The position numbers were made by a program, and so were the translations under genes. From Panax quinquefolius (taxonomy: Eukaryota > Streptophyta > Magnoliopsida > Apiales > Araliaceae): 64,000 nucleotides of DNA. This document shows positions 55,271 through 64,000 of the stretch, piece after piece. Under the pieces are notes generated by a model, which was not told where the DNA came from, searched no databases, and saw only the letters and a program-made list of their open reading frames with translations. Numbering within the stretch: position 1 is the stretch's first letter; each line of letters opens with the position of its first letter. The stretch covers positions 85,020,862-85,084,861 of the forward strand of contig CM035166.1 of assembly GCA_020205615.1 (NCBI GenBank). Reading direction: 5' to 3'.

Positions 55271-55556
55271 CGCCTTCTTGAAAAAGAGTTTATCCTTGAA
55301 GGGTCGATTGGGAGTAAGATATATCTTGAAGAGGTTCAAGAACCACAAAATACTACGAGATCAAAGTAAGTTACCTAACCAAGTAGAGATTCATACATAC
55401 CACACCCTATTCAGTAAATCTGGAAGAGTACCAAAGATGCCAGACGGTATGGACTTGTCGTAGAAGATGACAATGAGGTATGCATCATAGATGATGATGA
55501 TCCATTGAATTCTGAACAAAGTATGAGTAGTAAAGACTCGAGAGAAGTGGCAAGAA

Positions 55557-56330
55557 GCCATGAAATCCGAGATGGACTCCATGTATGAGAACCAAGTATG
55601 GACTTTGGTCTCACCACCAGAAGGCATTAAGCCTATTGGGTGTAAATGGGTCTTTAAAAGAAAGACTGGGAGCGGATGGCAAGGTAGAGACCTATAAGGC
55701 CCATTTGGTTGCAAAAGGTTTCAAACAAAGACAAGGAGTTGACTATGATGAAACCTTCTCACCAAGAGCAATGCTCAAGTCCATTCGGATTTTGCTTTTC
55801 GATTGCGACTTACCATGACTACTGAAATCTGGCAGATGGGCGTGAAAGCGGCCTTCCTCAATGGGAAACTTGAGGAGGATGTGTATATGACACAACGGAG
55901 AGGATTTGTTTCAAAGGTTGGAACAAATCAAGTCACGTAAGCTTCAACGATCCATTTATGGATTAAAGCAAGCTTCTCGTGGGTGGAACATCCGTTTTGA
56001 TGAGACAATCAAAGAGTTTGATTTTATCAAAATGAGGATGAACCATGTGTGTACAAGAAGGTTAGTGGGAATATTTGTTTCATTCCTTGTATTATATGTT
56101 GATGATATATTGCGATAGGGAATGATATTCCTATGCCGCAATCAATTAAAATACGGTTATCTAAACACTTCTCCATGAAGGACTTGGGAGAAGCATCCTA
56201 TATTTTGGGGATAAAGATCTATAGAGATAGATCTAAAAGGATGCTTAGCTTGTCCCAAGGAGCGTACATTGACTTGATGCTAAAAGGTTTAGCATGGAAG
56301 ATTCAAAAAGAGGTCTCATGCCGATGAGCC
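55557..56330 (+). pseudogene. Reverse transcriptase of the Angela element
   Basis: AMKSEMDSMYENQVWTLV, then GCKWVFKRK, KAHLVAKGFKQRQGVDYDET, AFLNGKLEEDVYM, LQRSIYGLKQASRGWNIRFD, LVLYVDDIL (catalytic YVDD), and FSMKDLGEASYILGIKIYRD. Motifs and spacing are typical of Ty1. Two or three frameshifts. Confidence 0.85.
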
Positions 56331-56439
56331 ATGGAATACATCTCTCCAAGAAACAAGCCCCAAAGACACTGAGGAGAGAGGCCAAGTATGAGTAAGATTC
56401 CTTATGCTTGACAATAGGATCTATCATGTACGGTATGAT

Positions 56440-57080
56440 ATGTATTAGACCAGATGTTGCTCATGTACTTAGTGTAACAAACAGATATCAGTCGAATCCA
56501 GGAGAAAACACTGGAAGGCAGTGAAAAATGTCCTAAAGTACTTAAGAAGAACTAAGGATGTATTTCTTGTCTACGGTGGGTCTGAATTAAAACTAGAGTG
56601 CTTCACAGACTCAAGTTTTCAAACAGACCAAGATGATAGTAAATCCGTTTGGGGTATGTGTTTACCTTAAGCGGTGGCGCGATGAGTTGGAAGAGTTCCA
56701 AGCAAAAAACGATTTGTTGATTCAAATGTGAGGCGAGTACATAGGCTGCAAGTGAAGGCGCAAAGGAAGTTGTTTGGATGAAGAAGTTCATTACCGAACT
56801 TGGTGTGGTTTTTAGCATTAAAGGACCCGGTGCCTTTATTCTGTGACAACAACCTTTGGAGTACATTTGCAAGCTAAGAAACCCGTGTCTCATCGAAATC
56901 CAAACACGTGTTGCGGCGATTTCATTTGATCGAGAGATCATTGAAAGAGGAGGCGTCACCACCGGGCGTGTGGACTCTCAAGACAATATTGCGAGATCCA
57001 TTTACTAAAGTGTTAACACAACAAGCAGTTTGATCGTCACTTAGAGAAGATGGGTATGAGATACCACGGCGATTGGCTTT
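56440..57080 (+). pseudogene. RNase H and C-terminus of Pol, Angela element
   Basis: Pieces include RYQSNPGE-H-KAVKNVLKYL-type text, EAVWMKKF-like and KDPVPLFCDNN, SKSKHVLRRFHLIER, DPFTKVL and MGMRYHGDWL, which ends the Ty1 Pol just before the polypurine tract. Multiple shifts. Confidence 0.8.
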
Positions 57081-57081
57081 A

Positions 57082-57096
57082 GTGCAAGTGGGAGAT
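57082..57096 (+). promoter_or_regulatory. Polypurine tract of the Angela element
   Basis: GTGCAAGTGGGAGAT just after the Pol end and just before the 3' LTR, the typical Ty1 context. Confidence 0.88.
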
Positions 57097-58961
57097 TGAA
57101 AGTATTATGCATCTGAAAGCCGATCATGTATGATGATAAAGCATATATCTTGTGTAATCAATCTTATTTATTTATTAATAAAAGAATTATTTATTAAAGG
57201 CATTTATTATCTACATGGTGTTTTGTTTTAATAATATGTGATAAACCCATAGTTTTAAGCAACGCTTTTAGAATAATGATGATGATCATTCTAATGAGAT
57301 CTAAATTCTTAGAAAGCTTAAAACTAAAATAGTTCCCAATCATTGGATTACTAAATTGGGGATTAGTGAATGGGATAGATTAGTACATCGTTGCTTGCTT
57401 TCATTGGATGAGGATGATTGATCTCATGATCATTTGTGTGGAGACACTAAAGCAAGTATGTAGATGCTTATTAGAGAATAAGTTCCTTTGAGCGTGACTC
57501 GCTAAGGAATACCTAATGGAGTTTTACTTAATTGTCGATAGGAATTCCTTTAGTGATAGTAGTACAAATGATCTTTAGACTTGAGATCATCATAGTATCT
57601 TATATATAATGAATTACACTTTGACTTATTCCTTAAGACTCTTAGAGTATATCAAAGGGTATGCTTGGGTGTAATAAGTTATATATGAAGATAATGAATG
57701 ATCGATAAAGAATCTACCACTTCTAGTAAAAAGGAGAAATGTCTATGTGATTCGATAAATGACAACCTAGGAATCCTTGGCGAGGTGGAATGAAATTAGA
57801 AAGTAGTTTCTAATTTGCATTCATTAGGAGTTGTGCATTTAGGAATCGAAATACATATAATTAAATAAAATAAGACTTGATGAGTAATTCCATGTCTTAT
57901 ATTTAATTGGGACATTGTATGGTGGAAGGATTGAATTGTCACGGTAACTATTTACTCAAAGGTTCTTTTATGATTAATGTTGAAATCTATATTATACGGA
58001 AAGTCGTTGATCATCGCTAGGGGAGGCTTATCCTATTGTAGAATAAATATTATTTATTTAAATAAATTATTTGTTTAATTTATTTATTTAAATGAGATTA
58101 GAATTGTTCTAATTGATTTATTCACATAGGTTTAATATGGAGAACCTAAAGGGTCACACCATAAAAGGAAGAATAATTATTTAAGAAGTTAATGGCATAA
58201 TTGTAATAATATGTTAAGTATATTTAATTTAATCTATGGTGATAGAATAAATTAAATAGCTTAATATTGTTATTTAATATTTAGAAATATTAAATATAAA
58301 TTAATAAGAGGAGTCTTATTAATATTATTACAATTATTATTATTTTAATTTCTAAAAAAGGTTTATGAATTAATTTAATATAAGTACTCTCATTTATTCT
58401 AATTGGATTAGGAAGGAAAATTAGTTAAAGGAGTTTAATTAATTACCCCTAATAGGATTAGGAGCCCATTTAATTAAAAGAGTTTAATTAAATAAATAAT
58501 ACCTTATTTTAATTAAAATAGGGTTACATGATATCTTTATAAGAGGAGTCTTATATCGGATATCTAATATATGTAATTCCTAGAGTTGGAGAGTCGCCTC
58601 CTTTTCTATCTGAGATAGGAAAATCTAGGGTTTGAGCTAATACCCCTTCTTCTTGAAAAAATTCCTCTTCCTTGGTGGATCACCTCTAGAGGCCATACAT
58701 TTGGGTGGCTTACATTGATCAAAGGAAGGAATTAACCGGAGATTGAGGAGATCATGAGAAGTAGGAGGTGAACTCTCGTACTGAGGAAGCTCGTTTCTAC
58801 AAGGGTATGATTTCATAATTTCTTATTCTTCGTTTTAATTAATAATATGCATAAAGGGTGATCCGGGTAATTGGTTTGTGAAAAATTTTAAAATTTGATT
58901 TTATTTCGCTTCCGCTAATTTTTCAATTTGATTGCTACTTTGTTTTTCACAAAACCTATCA
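57097..58961 (+). repeat. 3' LTR of the Angela element
   Basis: TGAAAGTATTATGCAT to CACAAAACCTATCA, 1865 bases, followed by TATCC (58962-58966). Confidence 0.95.
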
Positions 58962-59519
58962 TATCCAAGTGGGGACACTTGTCTAACCCTATATACGAAT
59001 TAACGAACAGAATAAATATCTGAATTATACAATAATATAGTGATCAGATAATGTAAGAACTTGTATGAATACAAAGATTGGATACATAATCAATAATAAT
59101 AGAGTTAATAATCTGGCACAATAATAATATAATTCTGAAACTTTCTTACTCATGCCCATTGCATAAAGTAAATGCAAAAGTAGGATACTTACCTGAGCTA
59201 CTGCTTACAATAACGCAACTTAGATTAATCTTTTATATCAATGACCTATCGTAATAAGATCATTCGTGCAATTATTAATAATATATCGTAACACATAGTA
59301 ATCGCTAATTTCGAACAAGACATAACCTAATCACATTGTCACATATGTTTAACGATCGATTTGGATCATAAATGGACACATATCTAGTCAATTTATCTAA
59401 GTCAGATCAATTTTCAAATATTTCTATATATACCGACTTTTATCGTGTAATTATCGAGTCTAAAACTCTAATTTGTAGTTCAATATTCGTTTAGATATTT
59501 TAAATATCGGTCATACAAT

Positions 59520-60480
59520 TTTTCATAGCCTTATAATAATTTTTAAATAATTATTATACTTTATCATTTAATTTTTCAAACATTGAAATCATTATTAATT
59601 GATTTAAACATTAACTAATTCTATTATCATTAATATTTAATTAATATTAAACTATTAATGAAACTATTGCCAAAATATTAAAGTTATTTATAGTAACTCA
59701 AGATATTTTTAAAGTATTAATAATACCTTTAAATGATTTTTAAATCAATAAAACTATTTTAAAACTATTTATTTAATATAATTATTAAATAAACTTAATA
59801 TCATTAATATTAAATTATTATCAAGTAATATTGATTTATTAATGAAATTATCCTTTAAATATTAAATGTTATATTTTATAACTTAAAATATCTTTAAACA
59901 CTTTAATTTCCTTTTAAAATGATTTTTCTAATATTAAAATCATTTTACATTACTTTATCTAATATAATTATTAAATGAATCTAATATCCTTAATATTAAA
60001 ATATTAATATTTTCCATGACAAAATATCAAAAGTTATATTTTATTACTTAAAATATTTTTTATAATCTCTAAATCATTTTCATATAAATTTTAAATCATT
60101 AATTCTATTTTTCATCATTTATTTAATATCTTTAGTAAATAAATTAATCCTCATTAATATCTAATTAATAATGAAAATTATCACAAAATATTAAAATTAT
60201 AGAAAATAACTTAGAATAACTTTTTTATATCATAACCTATATTTTAAATGATTTTTCATGTATAAAAATCATTTTTAAATAATTTATTTAATATTATACT
60301 TAAATAAATTAAATACTTTTATATCTCAAAAATATCAAATATTTATGAAATATACTTAAAATAATTAAAAACTAATTTTAGGACTTTAAAATATTTTTTT
60401 TTTAATAATTTATTTAATAATTAAAAGCGATTTTTTCTATTTTTAATCATTTTCAAGAAATTATAAAATAAAATTATTAA
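59520..60480 (-). repeat. AT-rich tandem array in the E2 LTR
   Basis: Counterpart of the E1 array. AAATGATTTT words at 59731, 59918 and 60246 give spacings of 187 and 328 (twice 164). The units share AATATTAATATT- and AAAATATTTT-type segments in the same order. Confidence 0.7.
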
Positions 60481-61870
60481 TAACCGTCATTTATAGGCTA
60501 TAGCGACACTTATCTGTCATGTTAGGTGTTCTTGGCTCTCAAGAATTCGACAAGTCGATCTGCACAAGGTACCTGTTTCAATCGAGCCTAATTCTCTCTC
60601 GAAATGTTTTCGGGCTACCTAATGGTCGAGATCTTATAGTGTTAATGTAACACTACAATTAAAAATAAAATCCAAGTCATAACATACAACATCATAAAAA
60701 TCTAGTCATTCAAACTTCCACGTAAGCGTGTTCATCATATTTCAGGCTACCCAGAAAACTATAGTCATGGTAAATGGTCGGCGCCTCTTCGTGGCCTTAA
60801 ATCATCTAATATGTTCATGTTACAAGTTTTCTGCTCGTCGGGACATGTAGACAAACTATCAGAGAACATGTTACAAGCAATCGCAGGGTCTAACAATTAT
60901 TAATAAAATCGGGTTAAGGCTCAGAAAATCGTATAGAAATCATTCTTCATTTTCGGGTTTTCCAGAAATGAAGAACAAATCGAGGGTGCATGTTTGGGCT
61001 TCCACAACTTGATGATCGTGCAATATTTTTCTGATCTAAGAATTCCAGAGTTGTAGTAAACATGTAGATAAAGATATATATTACATAAAAACAACATAAA
61101 AACAACGGATTTCAAGCAGATCTAATCAAAATCAAAGTACCCTCCGGGCTGTTCTTGAGCATTTTGGCTACCAAGTTGACCACCTCTAGATTTATTACAT
61201 TAAGTATATATGTGATACAAAGACTTTAAGATGTAGTATTCATGTCCTTTTACAACTACAAAACAACAATCATAGCAAAACAAATTACAAGGAGCAAGAT
61301 CAGAGGCCATCAAAATGCCTGTCAGATCTTATGGGAAATTTCTGGGCTCAAGAAGCAAAGAAGTCAATGCTTGGTCAACCCACTTTGACCTTAAATAACT
61401 TTTTAATCTACAATGAGATATGAACTTGATTCCAGTTCTAGATTTAAGATCTTACAACATACTACAAGATCTAACACTTCAAACACACAAATCAAAAACC
61501 ACTGAGAGAACTACACTACCGACATTCACATCGCCGACATCAAAAAAAAATGTTTTCCCAGAATTTTTAAAATATAAAATCCGAGCCTCTAGATGTTATG
61601 GATCTAACATCTAGCAACCCAGATCATCATTATAGACTACATACTACATTTTTAACACAAAAAAACTAACATCTAACACCTTGATCAAGGTCAGATTTCT
61701 TCTAGGGTTCTTACCTCTTTGTGAATAAATTCTTGATTCTATGCTTCTGATTTGATAAGTGTGATCCTGGGGATTGATTGGGGACTGATCTAGCACTATA
61801 TTTTTGTGGGTTTTAGCTTAAGAGAGAATGGCTAAGTGTGGTTGATCAAATGAGCTTTATTTTTTTTCAT
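60481..61870 (-). other. Leader and predicted intron start of the E2 LTR
   Basis: No ORF. On the minus strand: a CT/GA-rich transcript start zone (around 61870), the 5' splice-like AAAGAG|GTAAGAAC at 61714, then three degenerate repeats of about 200 bases with CCAGAAA-type anchors near 60749, 60956 and 61148, matching the 210-base repeats of E1. Confidence 0.5.
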
Positions 61871-62089
61871 TTCTCTCTCTTGAATTATGCAAATGACTTG
61901 ATGCAATGTATTGAATGCTGGCAATGCTGATCATGTGCTGCTGAGTAGCTTGTAGGTAGGTCTAGGGTGGCTGGCCAGATCTTGGATAAGATTTGGCTAG
62001 CAATAATGCAACTAATAGGACAAAAGGGCATTTTCATAATTATTTTAAATTTTAAGGGTATTCTTGTCCAAGGTGCTTGAATCTAGGGT

Positions 62090-62640
62090 TTAATCACTAG
62101 ATTTTACATCTTAAAGTTTCCCAAATAATTTCTAGGATTTGGACAATTAAAAATCAAAGTGAAATAAAATTTTAAATGAAAACATACTAATTAATTAGGT
62201 TTTTTAATAGAAATTAGGGTTTTTAAATTAGGGTTCCTTAATACCATAGGGTTACCAAATTAACAATTAGGGTTTCCTAATTATCATTATAATTCACAAA
62301 AATAATAATTAGGGTTTCTAAAATTTGCAATTAGGGTTTTCAAATAAATAATTAGGGTTTCTCCTAATTACAGTAATTATATAATACATAGTAAAATTCA
62401 TATAACACAATTACTGCTCAGTCTTAAACTCATAACCAAGTTTAACAATTAGGGTTTAATAATACGATACGAGGGTTATGACCTAATTTACCATATTTGG
62501 CCCACCATTATCAGACTACAGATATACAGTACATATTCATAGCACTGAAAAATCAAAATATAATTAATATTATATTATTATTCTCATTCATTGCTCAAAA
62601 TCCAAAATTAGGGTTTGGATTCCATATCTGATTTATTCTT
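62090..62640 (-). repeat. Telo-box cluster in the E2 LTR U3
   Basis: About seven exact AAACCCTAA words on the minus strand (TTAGGGTTT on plus) plus several one-base variants, in AT-rich spacers. Same position in the LTR as in E1. Confidence 0.88.
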
Positions 62641-62993
62641 CGTATACAACATCAATAATTAAGCTAAAATGATTAACATAAATATTCTGAATAAATTCAT
62701 ATAATAAAATATTTATTATTATACTTCTAATAATCATTTCATATATTATTTAAATAATATAAAATCATATTTTCATGGAAAATAATTAATAATAACATTT
62801 TTGCTTACAAAAATTAATTACTATAGAATATAATTTGTGGTGATTAATAATTCTAAAATTATTTATAGGTAATAAATATATTTGCATTTATCATACATTA
62901 CTTGACACATATTCTCATCATTAAAATAATAATAAAAAAAATTTTTATGCAAAATTTTTTATTTATTTATATGCAAAATATCGGGTTATTACA

Positions 62994-63198
62994 TTCACCC
63001 TCCCTTATAAAAATTCCATCCCTGGAATCACCGTTTTAAAAACTCATACGTACATACAGGGGTACATACATACACAATCATTGCAAGTAGATCTCGATCA
63101 TATTTGATCGAACTGATCTTTAACTATTTATATAAAGCTTATCTTTCGATTAAGCGGAAATTTGATTTCTAAAAGAACTCAAATTCCTCCCTCAAAAT
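62994..63198 (-). promoter_or_regulatory. E2 polypurine tract and 3' untranslated region
   Basis: On the minus strand TATAAGGGAGGGTGAA (63009-62994) precedes the LTR. The roughly 185 bases between gag and this tract have no coding content. The gag-to-tract distance is similar to that in E1. Confidence 0.8.
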
Positions 63199-64000
63199 TT
63201 ATTTATAAAATAATTTGCTATATAAAGGAAAATCAAATATATACACGAAAATAAAAGTTATTCGAATAATACCTGGAGTTCCATTCCCAGCTGCTACAGT
63301 ATCTTGGATCGTTATATTGAAGACTCGTGCGGTTGGTTTGTTGGTTGAAGTCGGTCCTGTGATTGCCATAGTCCCGCTTCCTTTTCCCGTGGTTACACTC
63401 CCTGCCTCCATTTTCCTCTTTGGACAATCCCTCACCTTATGTTCAGTTGATCCACATAGAAAACATCCATTGTTCATCCTTGGGTTGGGGCAGTTGGGAG
63501 AGATATGACCTTCTTGCCCGCACTTGTAACATACAAACTTACCCTTCAAACACTCACCAGAGTGATTCTTCCCACATTTCCCACACTGAACTATCTGCTT
63601 CTTCACACCTTCCTGCTTCACCTGAACATTCCCAAAATAATTCCCCCTTCTTTTCTCACCCCTATACCCACTATTAGTTTCCACCCTCACAACTCCTATA
63701 GACTTGCTTTTGTTTCACTTCTCCTTGTTGTAGAGGATTATGGCCTCACTCCCCTCCATAGCTATGATAGCCTTTTCCATGAGTGCTACAAAAGTAGTGA
63801 TTTGCAACACTGCCACCTTGTTGTAGAGCCAGGGTTTTAATCCCAGCTCGAACCTTCTTGCCTTCCTAGCCTCCGTATCAACTTGATGCGGAGCGAATCT
63901 AGCCAACTCATTAAATTTTGCGGCATACTCCGCAACAGTCATGTTATCCATCTTTAACTCCAGAAATTTTACCTCCATCCTAGCCAGCATGTTAGCTGAG
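63199..64000 (-). pseudogene. E2 gag, C-terminal two thirds (runs off the window), no pol behind it
   Basis: One continuous frame from the window edge to 63199 with a single in-frame TGA (63715-63717). Capsid part: VKFLELKMDNMTVAEYAAKF, NELARFAPHQVDTEARKARR. Then a basic linker and three intact zinc knuckles: CGKCGKNHSGEC (C-x2-C-x3-H-x3-C), CYKCGQEGHISPNC and CFLCGSTEHKVRDC. It ends with ARVFNITIQDTVAAGNGTPG, the first residues before a Ty3 protease, then a short unrelated tail and stop. No protease core, RT or integrase follows. It shares near-identical phrases with E1 gag (EYAAKFNEL, RFAPHQVDTEAR). Confidence 0.9.

Larger units (their letters stand above)
49294..58961 (+). mobile_element. 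Ty1/copia Angela-type retrotransposon, decayed
   Basis: 9668 bases with LTRs of 1854 and 1865, a TATCC duplication, initiator-Met primer site and polypurine tract. Coding traces follow the Ty1 order gag, protease, integrase, RT, RNase H. Gag phrases (MSHSLFS, MLASMSNEL, ELYGEQSR) and the long LTR point to the Angela/BARE group. All domains are broken by stops or shifts. It sits in the E2 LTR and is the innermost and youngest insertion of that stack. Confidence 0.93.
48416..62993 (-). repeat. E2 3' LTR (minus strand), interrupted by the Angela element
   Basis: On the minus strand it begins TGTAATAACCCG (62993) and ends ..GGGGGCGTCACA (48416). Without the Angela insertion and one duplication copy it is about 4.9 kb, very long for an LTR. 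Modules, in minus-strand order: telo-box cluster (62640-62200), CT-rich exon (about 61870), GAG|GTAAGAA 5' splice site (61714), about 200-base repeats (61150-60745), AT-rich array (60480-59520), then the tail split by Angela. A possible 3' splice site CGAAGCAG (about 48679-48672, minus) lies near the LTR end, preceded by GCTCATTC. Confidence 0.85.

Noticed and set aside
1..64000. tRNA, rRNA or small nucleolar RNA genes
   Set aside because: I looked for cloverleaf-type A and B box pairs and rRNA core words on both strands and saw none; only tRNA-complementary primer sites occur. A covariance-model scan would be decisive.

Overview
This window is plant nuclear DNA, most likely from a flowering plant (probably a eudicot) with a large, repeat-rich genome. 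The evidence is stacked plant LTR retrotransposons (Ty3 chromovirus, Ty3 Tat/Ogre and Ty1 Angela types), initiator-Met-tRNA primer sites, AAACCCTAA telomere-type motifs and long TA microsatellites. I found no host gene, tRNA, rRNA or CRISPR array.

Layout (letters are my own names). 1-16.7 kb: element E1 (+), a Ty3 element with gag but no pol, lies across 413-752 and 12306-13322. Its 3' LTR follows from 13323 and is cut off near 16.7 kb. Element A (753-12300, +), a chromodomain Ty3 element with 2.8-kb LTRs and a CTAAT target duplication, split the E1 gag. A holds an inverted solo LTR of its own family (A', 6143-8977). About 16.7-32.0 kb: a minus-strand Tat/Ogre-type element with a 5' LTR, primer site, gag, protease, RT, two RNase H domains and a tandemly duplicated integrase. 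Beyond the integrase lie tandem repeats and a broken extra ORF on the opposite strand. Its 3' LTR is missing. About 32.0-36.2 kb: a truncated D-family LTR (D1) holding a 3.0-kb solo LTR of family C (C1). 36.2-45.0 kb: element F, with an LTR, a primer site and a 2.4-kb stop-riddled ORF resembling the putative plant transposon protein domain; a D-family solo LTR (D2) is inserted in it. 45.0-48.4 kb: a C-family LTR (C2) with its primer site and a small MITE-like insertion. 48.4-64.0 kb: element E2 (-), a second gag-only relative of E1 with a 4.9-kb LTR. That LTR is interrupted by an Angela-type Ty1 element (49294-58961) with a TATCC duplication.

Relationships. Nesting reaches four levels (F > C2 > E2 > Angela). 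Three insertions (A', C1, D2) are solo LTRs with perfect 5-bp duplications, so recombinational loss has been active. No complete set of open coding domains is visible. The shared theme is the architecture of the long LTRs. Families A/D, C and E have a TATA box, then within about 300 bases a plant-type 5' splice site. Near the LTR end, A, D and C show a shared GTTGAGCTCA motif followed by a 3' splice site. The tandem arrays of A/D and E lie between these signals, so the long LTRs may contain removable leader introns. Many LTR-pair differences cluster as short indels near CG and CHG sites, so some frameshifts could be sequence error rather than decay.
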